A stretch of DNA of 10,791 bases, taken from positions 1-10,791 of the forward strand of contig JABFSY010000021.1 in the NCBI GenBank assembly GCA_013140395.1, written 5' to 3'. Source of the DNA: Cyclobacteriaceae bacterium (lineage in GTDB: Bacteria; Bacteroidota; Bacteroidia; Cytophagales; Cyclobacteriaceae). The notes beneath the pieces were generated by a model that was not told the origin of the DNA, did no database searches, and was given only the letters and a program-made list of their open reading frames with translations. Of this stretch, positions 1 through 8,462 are shown one piece after another (position 1 is the first letter of the stretch; each line of letters starts with the position of its first letter). Both the position numbers and the translations under genes were made by a program.

Positions 1-1476
1 TTGTTTGACAATGGATAGCCCAAGTCCTGTGCCTTGGCTTTTGGCCAAGTTGCCGCTTGAAACACGATAGAATTTATCGAATATATGTTTCTGATCCGCT
101 TTGGCAATTCCCAATCCAAAGTCTTTGACAGCCACCCATCCATAGTTAACATCATGGCCGACAATGATCTCAATCTTCTTTTGAGCACTGCTGTATTTGA
201 TAGCATTATCAATTAGGTTAATGATCATTTCTGTAATTGCTTCTTTGTCGGCTTTGACCAAAAGGGTCTCTCCTGGTTCAAAATGGTATTCGAATCCTTT
301 ATTTTTTAGATGGAAATCATACGTTTTAAGAATTGTCTGAATCTCTTTAGTGAGTTCAATAGATTCAATATGTAGCTTCTTCTTTCCCGCTTCGGTTTGA
401 CTAAAATTCAATATTTTATTGACGATACCTGAAAGGCGTTGTGTTTCTTTTGTGATAATTGAATAGTACTCCTGTTTTTTATCCTCTGTCTTTGCTCGAC
501 CCATTTCGAGGGTTTCTGCAAACATACTGATTAATGCCAGCGGGGTACGAATTTCGTGCGAAACATTGGAAACGAAGTCAGATTTATTTTGCGCCAGCTG
601 AACTTCTTTTTTTACATTTCTAAAAACAAGAATGAGGGCGATGATGAGTACGATATCCAACCCAACAAGAAAAATAAGGTTGGTGTTGGTGCGCTCTTTT
701 ACAATTTGCTGGAGAGATGCACCTTTTGTACGAATACCAAGGGAATAGTCTGGGAAAATCCAAAGATCTTTCGTGAATGCTTCTGAGTTTAGACGCGTGG
801 TGTCACCTTGTTGGGTCGAGTAGATAGGGTTGATTAATGATTTTGAGAAGACAGAAAGAATAAACTGATCTTTGGCAATCACTTGAAGACGCGGACCAAC
901 AATATCTTCGATAACGGCAGACGGATCAACGATAAGCCCGGCAATTCGAAAGGAAGCGTCCATGCCATCGGCAATAAAAATTAACATTCGCGCATTGTTT
1001 GTTCCCTGCCAATCACTTTGAACCAACTCTATTTTTTGAAACCCACTTTTCTTGTAGCCAATTAGTTTATCGATTTGCTGACTGTTTTTTTGCAATGCCT
1101 CTTTTATAAGCGGACGCAGAGAATCAATCAGCAAACTATCTTGAGAGTATTCGCGAATGGAAGTATCGTTTAAACTGTCAACATAAAAGACCATTTTAAC
1201 CGCGGCATTGTTTAGCAATGTCTGTATAGCAGAAGGAACTTCTTGCTCACTGAGGCGACTTTCAAAACCACGTTGTGCTTTCGCCACCCAGTTGTCCAAC
1301 GCATTGTCTGCATGTTGGTTAACAGAAAAAAGAATAGCTTCCAGTTGCTTTGTATAAATGTCTTCGATCATTTTTTCATCCTTGTTGAGTGATGAAATCT
1401 CATATACCGAAAAGAATAATACCGGTATGAGAAAGATGATCGTAAGGATGAGAGCAATTCGTTTAATAGGATTCAT
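1..1476 (-). CDS. Membrane sensor histidine kinase, 3' end cut by window edge
   Basis: I translated this frame by hand: it is open for 492 codons from the ATG at 1476 to base 1 without a stop. Residues 6-25 form a first membrane segment, about 30-265 an extracytoplasmic sensor region with no domain I recognise, and 267-285 a second membrane segment. The HisKA H-box NVSHEIRTPL follows directly, with phospho-acceptor His307. The HATPase_c domain shows the N-box (NLIDNAIKY, Asn424), the G1 box DFGLG (452-456), a DKFYR F-box and the G2 box GTGLGLSIVK (482-491). Only the last few tens of residues should be missing. Only 21 residues separate the second membrane segment from His307, so there is no room for a HAMP domain. 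It should autophosphorylate and pass phosphate to a response regulator, which is not visible and may lie left of the window. It starts 84 nt after the stop of the second permease gene on the same strand, so co-transcription is plausible. The signal sensed is unknown. Confidence 0.95.
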   Translation of the reverse strand, partial: MNPIKRIALILTIIFLIPVLFFSVYEISSLNKDEKMIEDIYTKQLEAILFSVNQHADNALDNWVAKAQRGFESRLSEQEVPSAIQTLLNNAAVKMVFYVDSLNDTSIREYSQDSLLIDSLRPLIKEALQKNSQQIDKLIGYKKSGFQKIELVQSDWQGTNNARMLIFIADGMDASFRIAGLIVDPSAVIEDIVGPRLQVIAKDQFILSVFSKSLINPIYSTQQGDTTRLNSEAFTKDLWIFPDYSLGIRTKGASLQQIVKERTNTNLIFLVGLDIVLIIALILVFRNVKKEVQLAQNKSDFVSNVSHEIRTPLALISMFAETLEMGRAKTEDKKQEYYSIITKETQRLSGIVNKILNFSQTEAGKKKLHIESIELTKEIQTILKTYDFHLKNKGFEYHFEPGETLLVKADKEAITEMIINLIDNAIKYSSAQKKIEIIVGHDVNYGWVAVKDFGLGIAKADQKHIFDKFYRVSSGNLAKSQGTGLGLSIVKQ

Positions 1477-1560
1477 ACACTACCTAAAGCACTGCAATCT
1501 TACGATTTATTTTTTTTGCACAGAAAATGGTAAGAACCGAGATTGTGAGATAATGATCTA

Positions 1561-3912
1561 CTATTCACTTCGTAAACTGGAGGCTGGGTTGCTTGTAGCG
1601 GCCTTTAGCGCTTGGGTGCTAACGATAGCCAAAGCAAATAGTAGCGCAGTACCACCTGCAACAACCACCGTCCACCATGGGAAATCAATCCGATAAGGGT
1701 AGCGCTCTAAAAAAGAACTTAGTGTCCACCATGAAAACGGTACTGCAAAAACAAAAGAAATCGCAACTAGCAGAGAGAACTCTTTTGAAATCAGCGTTAC
1801 CAGACTTGGAACCGATGCGCCCATCACTTTGCGAATACCAATTTCTTTTGTTCGTTGCTCAGCAGTGAACGCAGCTAATCCAAAAAGCCCCAACCCTGTG
1901 ATAAGAATCGCCAGGAATGCAAAAAGATTTGCCAGCTTGCTGATTAGATTAATGGCTGTATATTTTTTGTTAAACTCTACATCAGCAAACTGGTATGTAA
2001 ACGGATAAGCTGGATTATACTTTTTAAACACCTCTTCAATTTTATTTACGGCTGATGGTAGATCAGCAGTTTCTTCTAAACGAAGCGTAACTGAACTAGC
2101 CCACTCTGGAAAGTAGGCAACGAACATGGGAGATGCTTTTCTATAGGGTGAACCCATTAAAACATTATCAAGGACTCCGATAATTTTACACTTTCGATCT
2201 CCCCAGAAAACTACTTCTGTTCCAAGCGTTTCTTTTAAATTCATTACATCTGCAGCGGCTTTATTAATAAGCACTGATGCAGTATCGGCATCTCCTGTAA
2301 CATCACGACCTTCTAGAATTTTAATACCCATTGTTTTGGTGTAGTCCAGTTCTGTGGCAATGGTTGCGAACAGTACCTTTTCTTCTTCGGGCTTACCTGG
2401 CCAGCTCATAAAATTATTTGAATAAATATCGGTGATGGGGCTATTGGATTTGGTCATCGAACTGACAGCACCGGTGGCTACCACTTCATTGCGAATCACT
2501 CTAAAGTTTTTACCAATATCGTCTGAGTACGGAATCATCATCAGGTTCTTTTGATTGTATCCTAAATCACGCTTTTTTACATGGCGTATTTGCTCGGATA
2601 CTACGAGCGTACTAACGATTAAAAGCGTTGCAAAAAAAAATTGAAGTACTACCAATACCTGCCGTGGCGTAGCGGCACTTTTTCCCACTTGTAATTTCCC
2701 TTTCAAAACCTTTACGGGATTAAAAGAAGAGAGATAAATTGCAGGATAGCTTCCGCTAATGATGCCGGTGAGCAATACAATGCCTACGCAAGCTGTCCAA
2801 AATAGTGGCGAACTATAGTCTAAAAATAGTTTCTTTTGAGTAAGGTTATTGTAGAACGGAAGCGATAGTTCTACCAATACCAAACAGAGAGCAAACCCTA
2901 TGGTGGTAAGAAGGATAGATTCACCCAGAAACTGAACAATCAAGTCTCTTCTGCGAGACCCGATACTTTTGCGCACACCCACCTCACGCGCTCTTCGCTC
3001 GCTCCGTGCGGTGGCCAAATTCATGAAATTGATACAGGCAATCACCAAAATAAAAATCGCGATGGCAGAGAAACCAATGACGTAGTCAATCGTGCCGCCA
3101 GACTCTTTTCCGTTCTCAAAAGAAGTATGCAATCTCCATCGCTCCATCGGATGTAAGAAGAATTCGCGTGGGACATCCGTTTGACCTTTTTTTACCAGCA
3201 GTCCTTTAATTTTCTCATTGACATCTTTAAGAGCAACACCTTGTTGCAATTCAATAAATACTTGAAAGCTATAGTCACCCCAATTGCTGTTCTCGTCAAT
3301 TTGTGCGGACTGTAGTTTGTGAGGCATTAAGCAATCAAACTCAAAGGAGGAATTGGCAGGAACATCTTCCAGTATACCAGTAACAGTTAGTTCCTTTGCG
3401 TTGTCAACCTTTACTAATTTCCCAATGGGATCGTCCGTACCAAATAATGCTTTGGCCGTGGAGACTGTAAGCACAATACTATTCGGATCATCCAGTACTT
3501 TATCAGCCTGTCCAAAAAGCAATTGGAATTGAAACATTTCCAAAAATTCTTCGCCTACATAGAAGCTTTTTTTGCTCATTCGCTTCTCACCAGCTGTTAG
3601 CAAACTTTCACCGCCCCAATTTGCAATAGTGGTATTTTTAATACGACTGTCCTCGTTTCTGATCTCTAAATAAGAAGGGTAGGGGACTGATTGGAAGGTA
3701 TTCACCTTACCATCATAGGTGGCGTTGATCCAAAGCTGTGATAGGCGATTCAATTTTGGTTGAAAGCGATCGTAAGAAAGCTCATCAAATACCCAAAGTG
3801 AAATAAGGATACTGCAGCTTAAACCCACTGCCAGCCCTACGATATTAATAAAAGAATAAACGCCATTCCTGGTAAGATTCCTGATAGCTACTTTTAAATA
3901 ATTGCGTATCAT
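1561..3912 (-). CDS. FtsX/MacB-like ABC transporter permease (second of a tandem pair)
   Basis: This 783-residue protein has the two-unit layout of ATPase-less FtsX/MacB permeases found in Bacteroidota. There is a membrane segment at about 19-41, a periplasmic MacB core-like region at about 45-275 (with the VTGILEDVPANSSFEFD signature near 177-193), four membrane segments at about 278-298, 327-350, 370-392 and 418-438, a second periplasmic region at about 440-655, and three last membrane segments at about 660-682, 708-730 and 746-768. Each half carries the same FtsX coupling motif: EVGVRKSIGSRR at 310-321 and EIGIRKVMGAS at 690-700. No Walker A or ABC signature is present, so it would need an ATPase encoded elsewhere. 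It begins 29 nt after the stop of the neighbouring paralogue, with the same N-terminal pattern (M-I/L-RNY-K). MacB relatives export peptides, lipoproteins or toxins, or transmit mechanical force across the envelope; the substrate here is unknown. The gene contains a T9 run in its coding strand (2632-2640) but the frame is intact. Confidence 0.93.
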   Translation of the reverse strand: MIRNYLKVAIRNLTRNGVYSFINIVGLAVGLSCSILISLWVFDELSYDRFQPKLNRLSQLWINATYDGKVNTFQSVPYPSYLEIRNEDSRIKNTTIANWGGESLLTAGEKRMSKKSFYVGEEFLEMFQFQLLFGQADKVLDDPNSIVLTVSTAKALFGTDDPIGKLVKVDNAKELTVTGILEDVPANSSFEFDCLMPHKLQSAQIDENSNWGDYSFQVFIELQQGVALKDVNEKIKGLLVKKGQTDVPREFFLHPMERWRLHTSFENGKESGGTIDYVIGFSAIAIFILVIACINFMNLATARSERRAREVGVRKSIGSRRRDLIVQFLGESILLTTIGFALCLVLVELSLPFYNNLTQKKLFLDYSSPLFWTACVGIVLLTGIISGSYPAIYLSSFNPVKVLKGKLQVGKSAATPRQVLVVLQFFFATLLIVSTLVVSEQIRHVKKRDLGYNQKNLMMIPYSDDIGKNFRVIRNEVVATGAVSSMTKSNSPITDIYSNNFMSWPGKPEEEKVLFATIATELDYTKTMGIKILEGRDVTGDADTASVLINKAAADVMNLKETLGTEVVFWGDRKCKIIGVLDNVLMGSPYRKASPMFVAYFPEWASSVTLRLEETADLPSAVNKIEEVFKKYNPAYPFTYQFADVEFNKKYTAINLISKLANLFAFLAILITGLGLFGLAAFTAEQRTKEIGIRKVMGASVPSLVTLISKEFSLLVAISFVFAVPFSWWTLSSFLERYPYRIDFPWWTVVVAGGTALLFALAIVSTQALKAATSNPASSLRSE

Positions 3913-3941
3913 ACTTTTGTTTTGACAGGTGTTAAAATCGA

Positions 3942-6305
3942 CTACTCACTTCTCAAACTGTTGCTGGGATTTGTAACGGCAGCTTTCAAGGCTTGTGCGC
4001 TTACTATCATCAAAGCTAATATCAGTGCAAAGGCACCTACAGCACCCAATACCCACCAGGCTACTTCAATACGATACGCGTACTGCTCTAAAAAACTATT
4101 TAAAAACCACCAGGCAAAAGGTGCTGCAATGGCAAACGCAATGATGACCAAACGTGAAAAATCTTTTGAGATGAGCATAACCAAACTGGCCACTGAGGCG
4201 CCCATCACTTTGCGAATACCAACTTCCTTGGTGCGCTGCTCGGCTGTGAAGGCTGCCAACCCAAACAATCCTAAACAAGTAATGACAATGGCTAGTCCGG
4301 CAAAAATTCCGGCCAGTCGACTAATTAAATTAATGTCAGTAAATTTCTTTTGAAAATCAACATCTGTGAAACGATACTGAAATGGGTAGTTGGGATTCAA
4401 CTTTTTAAACACACTTTGTACTTTTGCCAGCGATGCTTGGACGTCTTTTGTTTTGGCCAAGCGCACGGTTACGGTACTACTCCATCCGGGGTTGAACAAC
4501 AGCGTCATCGGCTCAACTGGTTTATAAGGCGAGTCCATCACAATGTCGGGTACCACCCCTATAATTTCCAATTGAGAACCATTTGTTTCGATTTTTTTGC
4601 CAATCGGATTTTCCATTCCCATCATTTTAATCGCAGCTTCGTTAACGATCACCGAAAGTGAGTCGTTAAATTCCCGAGAGAAGTCACGACCCTCAATCAT
4701 TTTGATTCCCATGGTTTTGGTATAGTCATATTCGGTCGCAATCGTACTAAACGCCACTCGTTGGTCGGTGGCCATGCCAGGCCACTTTACTTCGTTGTTG
4801 GAGAAGACCGCAGTAACAGGACTGTTACTTTTGCAAACGTAATCAACTGCACCCGTGTTTACCAACTCTTGCCTGATGGTGCTAAAGTTGTTTTGAAGTT
4901 CACCATTCATCCAAATCTGAATCAGGTTTTCGCGGTCATAGCCCATGTCGCGGCTCTTTACATGCTGTATCTGTTGGTAGATAACGATGGTTCCTGCAAT
5001 TAGAAAAATTGAAAATCCAAATTGAAGTACTACTAACACCTGTCGGGGTGCGCTGGCACCTTTGCCCACGTTGATTTTTCCTTTCAAAACTTTTACGGCT
5101 TCAAAAGACGATAGGTAAAAAGAAGGATAGCTCCCGGCTAGAATGCCAATAACTAATGTTAGCCCAAGCGCAGTCAGCCAAATCATTGGATTTGAGTAAC
5201 TGATGGCGATGGTTTTCTTCACGAGTATGTTGTAACTAGGAAGAGCCAATTCAACGAGTACCACTGCTAAAACAAGTGAGATGGCAGTGATGGCAATCGA
5301 TTCACCTAAAAATTGAAAGATTAATTCTTTTCTGCGAGAGCCTATGCTTTTGCGAATGCCCACTTCCCGTGCACGGCTTTCACTGCGTGCCGTAGCCAGA
5401 TTCATAAAGTTGATACACGCAATGACTAGAACAAAAAGGGCAATAGCTGTGAAGAGCCGGACATAAACAATTTGACCGCCTGTATTTTTGCCTTCTTCAA
5501 AGTTGGAATGCAAACGCCACTTTTCCATTGGATGCAGAAATAACTTAGCGGTTGGTGCTTTTGGGTTATTATCCTTTAAAATCGAAACGATTGATTGGTC
5601 TACTTCCTCTTTGGCAGTTCCATTTTTTAGTAGTGCATACATCTGAAAGCTATTATTGTCCCAGCTGTCCTTTGCATACTTGATCCAGGAATTAGTTTTT
5701 TCATAGTAACTAAAGGGCAAGATGTAGTCGATCTCTAAAAATGATTGTTCCGGGAGGTCTTTAATGATTCCAGATACTTTGAGCTCATCACCGTTATCTA
5801 CTTTAATGGTTTGATTGAGAGCGTTGCTGTCTTTAAATAGCGATTTAGCAGTAGATTCTGTAATGACAATTTTGGTAGGTTCATTTAACGCTGTTGCGGG
5901 GTCTCCTGTGATCATCTCATAACTGAACACTTTAAAGAAGTCTTCACTCGCGCTGATGCCATATTTGTTTAATCTATTTTCGCCTACCTGCAGCAAATTT
6001 CCTTCGCCCCAATTGGTCATCACTACACTTTCTATTTTGCCAGACTTTTCAAGCAATGATTCCTTTAGGTGGTAAGGCATGCTGTTTCCCGTGCCAATAT
6101 GGCCGTTCCATTCTTGGCTTTGGTAGAGTTTATAAATGTTGTTGTAGTTGACTTGAAATTTGTCATAGGCATACTCATCGGCAACCCATAAAAAAATCAA
6201 GATGCTGGAGGCAAGCCCGATGGCGAGACCGCCAATATTGATAATAGAATAGGTCTGATTTTTTAACAGACTTCTAAAGGCGATTTTGAAATAGTTGCGG
6301 AGCAT
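3942..6305 (-). CDS. FtsX/MacB-like ABC transporter permease (first of a tandem pair)
   Basis: From the ATG at 6305 this encodes 787 residues starting MLRNYFKIAF, which aligns with the start of its downstream paralogue (MIRNYLKVAI). An in-frame ATG at 6326 would add seven residues and is the less likely start. Numbered from 6305, it has a membrane segment at about 19-42, a MacB-core-like periplasmic part, four central membrane segments between about 283 and 445, a second periplasmic part and three C-terminal membrane segments from about 665. The repeated motifs EVGIRKSIGSRR (314-325) and EVGIRKVMGAS (694-704) mark the two FtsX domains. It resembles the neighbour along its whole length, nearly identically around the first FtsX motif and in the shared C-terminal LRSE ending, so the pair arose by tandem duplication. 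No nucleotide-binding domain is present. A -7 promoter box lies 56 nt upstream of the start, so this is probably the first gene of the permease-permease-kinase unit. The substrate is unknown. Confidence 0.93.
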   Translation of the reverse strand: MLRNYFKIAFRSLLKNQTYSIINIGGLAIGLASSILIFLWVADEYAYDKFQVNYNNIYKLYQSQEWNGHIGTGNSMPYHLKESLLEKSGKIESVVMTNWGEGNLLQVGENRLNKYGISASEDFFKVFSYEMITGDPATALNEPTKIVITESTAKSLFKDSNALNQTIKVDNGDELKVSGIIKDLPEQSFLEIDYILPFSYYEKTNSWIKYAKDSWDNNSFQMYALLKNGTAKEEVDQSIVSILKDNNPKAPTAKLFLHPMEKWRLHSNFEEGKNTGGQIVYVRLFTAIALFVLVIACINFMNLATARSESRAREVGIRKSIGSRRKELIFQFLGESIAITAISLVLAVVLVELALPSYNILVKKTIAISYSNPMIWLTALGLTLVIGILAGSYPSFYLSSFEAVKVLKGKINVGKGASAPRQVLVVLQFGFSIFLIAGTIVIYQQIQHVKSRDMGYDRENLIQIWMNGELQNNFSTIRQELVNTGAVDYVCKSNSPVTAVFSNNEVKWPGMATDQRVAFSTIATEYDYTKTMGIKMIEGRDFSREFNDSLSVIVNEAAIKMMGMENPIGKKIETNGSQLEIIGVVPDIVMDSPYKPVEPMTLLFNPGWSSTVTVRLAKTKDVQASLAKVQSVFKKLNPNYPFQYRFTDVDFQKKFTDINLISRLAGIFAGLAIVITCLGLFGLAAFTAEQRTKEVGIRKVMGASVASLVMLISKDFSRLVIIAFAIAAPFAWWFLNSFLEQYAYRIEVAWWVLGAVGAFALILALMIVSAQALKAAVTNPSNSLRSE

Positions 6306-6360
6306 AGTTTGAACAGATATGCGCAACCTGTTTCCAATTCAGTGCCAATGATTTTTACGT

Positions 6361-6368
6361 CAAAATTA
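6361..6368 (-). promoter_or_regulatory. Bacteroidota-type -7 promoter box for the permease unit
   Basis: The minus strand reads TAATTTTG here, an exact match to the TAnnTTTG -7 element of the Bacteroidota primary sigma factor. At the usual 19-21 nt upstream there is only a weak TTCTG in place of TTTG. Transcription would start near 6354, giving a leader of about 50 nt before the preferred start at 6305, or about 28 nt before the alternative start at 6326. The box sits in the 126-nt gap after kup, consistent with the permease genes having their own promoter. An eight-base match in AT-rich DNA can arise by chance. Confidence 0.45.
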
Positions 6369-6411
6369 TATGGAAACGCCCTTTTTCAGAATGTATAGAG
6401 ATCAAATACGA

Positions 6412-6425
6412 ACGGATGCGTCCGT
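6412..6425 (-). other. Small stem-loop just downstream of kup
   Basis: ACGGA and TCCGT form a perfect 5-bp stem around a TGCG loop, beginning 7 nt after the kup stop codon. On the minus strand it is followed by TCGTATTTG, not a run of T, so it is a poor intrinsic terminator. It could protect the kup transcript 3' end or act as a weak stop before the permease promoter, or be chance. Confidence 0.25.
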
Positions 6426-6431
6426 AATCGG

Positions 6432-8432
6432 TCAGTTGATGTGACCGTGATACTTCAACTCTTTTTCTCTTTCCAACTCTTCTTTTTCGCGCTTGATCCG
6501 CACCTTTGCGGCCGGCCCAACCATTATAGGTACGGTCTCGACTTCTACATTGGCTAACTCAAGACCATACATTTCTTCCGTTGAAAGACTGTGTCTTTTG
6601 ATGAAGCGGTAGCCTTGAATGATCACGTTGTCAAACGATGAAATTTCGCTGTCTACCGATGCCAGAGAGTGCAGCATCACAAATTTAAAGTCGGCAGGCA
6701 TACTGTGTTTTCGCAGTGAATCGTAATGACTCACCAAGTCGATCTCCGCATTTTCGGCCATATCGTGCAGGATTTTTGCAAACAGTAAATTCACTCTGTG
6801 ATCCGCCTTAAACCCAAGTTTGATGCGAACAAAAAAGCATTTTTTCGGAACGATTGTATCAACGGAATACTTAGAAGAATAAGGGCTGTCCACTGTGTCC
6901 ACATGTACAAACCAATATACATCTGCTTTCTTTGGCCGTTTTTTAAAAATGGAGTAAATGATATTGGAGTCAATATATCGCTTGCTATCCGCAACTGCCA
7001 TATACACTAGATTGGTAGCCTCTCTTGGAATCGATGCATCGGCCTGAAGATCTTGAATCATGGGTACATAATGTTTCAAGTCAACAAATTCAGTATGGCG
7101 GTCTCTCAGTTCCCGAGCTCGCAGCAGGATGAACATCATCAAAAAGAAAACCAATGCGATTGCTGCAGAAAACCATCCTCCATGCGAGAATTTACTGAGA
7201 TTAGATACTAAGAAGGCACCCTCAATGCTAAAGAAAACAATGGCTAGCCCTGAAGATCTAATGGTTGATTTTTTGACAGTCGCAAAGTAATAAACTAATA
7301 ACGCGGAAGTCATTAGCATATTTACAGTGATAGCCAAGCCATAGGCTGCTTGCATGTCATCGGATTTCTTAAAAAAAATAACCACGAGGATACATCCAAA
7401 CATCAAAATCCAATTTATTGCCGGAATGTAGATTTGTCCTTTCATTTGGCTTGGATAGCGGACGCGCGTGGCGGGCCAAAGTTTCAACTTCATTGCCTCG
7501 TTTACTAGCGTAAAAGTACCCGAGATCAATGCTTGGCTGGCAATTACTGTCGCCATCGTGGCGATAACCACGCCAAAGATTAGGATCCAATCAGGAATCA
7601 TTGAAAAGAAAGGAATCGTTTCACCCAATGGTTTTCCTTCAAATGATGAAAGTAGCCAGGCGCCTTGCCCAAAATAGCTAAGTAGCAGACAGATCTTTAC
7701 AAATCCCCAACCTAATCGAATATTTGATTTTCCGCAGTGTCCAAGATCTGAGTACATCGCTTCAGCTCCGGTAGTACACAAAAAAATCGCTCCCAGAATC
7801 CAGAACCCTCCAGGGTATTTTATAAGCAAGTCTGCACCATAAACTGGGTTGATTGCTTTTAACACAGCTATGTTGAACGAGAGGTGATAAGCACCAATGG
7901 CGCCAATAAAAACAAACCAGACTAACATGACGGGGCCAAACGTTTTCCCCACCACACTGCTACCAAATTGCTGAAAAATAAACAGCGCAACCAGAATGAT
8001 GATTACAATAGTGATAATCGTTTGATCTGTAATAGAAGGCATGAGCGTTTTTATACCCTCAACAGCAGAAGTAACGCTCATCGCTGGGGTCATGAACCCG
8101 TCAGCAATCAATGTGCAACAACCAATAATGGCGGGAAAAATTACCCAGCCTGCTCGATATTTTCTAACCAGCGCATAAAGAGCAAAGATTCCGCCCTCTC
8201 CTTTATTATCTGCGCTAAGTGCTAGATATACATATTTTATCGTGGTGATTATCGTCAGCGTCCAAAACACCAACGAAAGCCCACCTAATATTAGTTCTTC
8301 CGAGACGGCTCGATGACCAACGATAAAACGGAGCGTGTAAATAGGAGAGGTTCCAATGTCTCCATAAATAATACCCATGGCAACCAGAACACCGGCAGCA
8401 GACAGGGTATGTTTTCGTGAGTGAGAGTCCAT
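6432..8432 (-). CDS. kup: Kup-type potassium uptake transporter
   Basis: This 666-residue protein belongs to the Kup/HAK/KT family, which imports K+ by H+ symport across the inner membrane (E. coli Kup has 622 residues). The N-terminal half carries the family signatures in order: GDIGTSP (24-30, holding the conserved membrane Asp25), KGEGGIFALY (77-86), ADGFMTPAMSV with SAVEG ending at 126, INPVYG (194-199) and TTGAEAMYSDLGHCG (220-234). About twelve hydrophobic segments run from residue 10 to about 437. A hydrophilic cytosolic domain follows from about 440 to 666, ending in a charged Glu/Lys/Arg-rich tail near 645-660. The start at 8432 places GDIGTSP at the usual distance from the N terminus. 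It follows the NADH dehydrogenase stop by 30 nt, separated by a small hairpin, so the two genes are probably co-transcribed. The motif reads ADG where the family more often has GDG, a mild change. I see no c-di-AMP riboswitch in the short upstream gap. Confidence 0.95.
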   Translation of the reverse strand: MDSHSRKHTLSAAGVLVAMGIIYGDIGTSPIYTLRFIVGHRAVSEELILGGLSLVFWTLTIITTIKYVYLALSADNKGEGGIFALYALVRKYRAGWVIFPAIIGCCTLIADGFMTPAMSVTSAVEGIKTLMPSITDQTIITIVIIILVALFIFQQFGSSVVGKTFGPVMLVWFVFIGAIGAYHLSFNIAVLKAINPVYGADLLIKYPGGFWILGAIFLCTTGAEAMYSDLGHCGKSNIRLGWGFVKICLLLSYFGQGAWLLSSFEGKPLGETIPFFSMIPDWILIFGVVIATMATVIASQALISGTFTLVNEAMKLKLWPATRVRYPSQMKGQIYIPAINWILMFGCILVVIFFKKSDDMQAAYGLAITVNMLMTSALLVYYFATVKKSTIRSSGLAIVFFSIEGAFLVSNLSKFSHGGWFSAAIALVFFLMMFILLRARELRDRHTEFVDLKHYVPMIQDLQADASIPREATNLVYMAVADSKRYIDSNIIYSIFKKRPKKADVYWFVHVDTVDSPYSSKYSVDTIVPKKCFFVRIKLGFKADHRVNLLFAKILHDMAENAEIDLVSHYDSLRKHSMPADFKFVMLHSLASVDSEISSFDNVIIQGYRFIKRHSLSTEEMYGLELANVEVETVPIMVGPAAKVRIKREKEELEREKELKYHGHIN

Positions 8433-8439
8433 AGTGTTA

Positions 8440-8458
8440 TTCGCCCAAAAGTGGCGAA
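8440..8458 (-). other. Intercistronic hairpin between ndh and kup
   Basis: TTCGCC and GGCGAA form a perfect 6-bp GC-rich stem with a 7-nt loop, filling most of the 30-nt gap between the ndh stop and the kup start. On the minus strand it is followed by TAACACT and then the kup ATG, with no T run, so it is not a classic terminator. In the mRNA it would sit only 7 nt before the kup start codon and could limit ribosome access or protect the upstream message. The structure is visible in the sequence; the role is inferred. Confidence 0.4.
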
Positions 8459-8462
8459 GTGT

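Noticed and set aside
1498..1535. Inverted repeat TCTTAC ... GTAAGA between the second permease and the kinase
   Set aside because: Only six bases per arm with a 26-nt spacer in AT-rich DNA; not distinguishable from chance, and no T run follows to make a terminator.
1358..1696. 112-codon plus-strand open frame spanning the kinase start and permease end
   Set aside because: It overlaps the coding ends of two well-supported minus-strand genes and its translation resembles no protein family.
3922..4353. 143-codon plus-strand open frame antisense to the first permease gene
   Set aside because: It lies over the strongly conserved FtsX C terminus on the other strand, has no recognisable domain and no promoter or start signal; it is a by-product of the real gene.
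1561..6305. Calling the permeases MacB
   Set aside because: MacB carries an N-terminal ATPase domain and one core; these proteins have no Walker motifs and two FtsX units, so only family resemblance is claimed.
6306..6326. Seven-residue longer start for the first permease
   Set aside because: The ATG at 6305 gives an N terminus matching the paralogue and typical family members; the extension MRISVQT has no counterpart.
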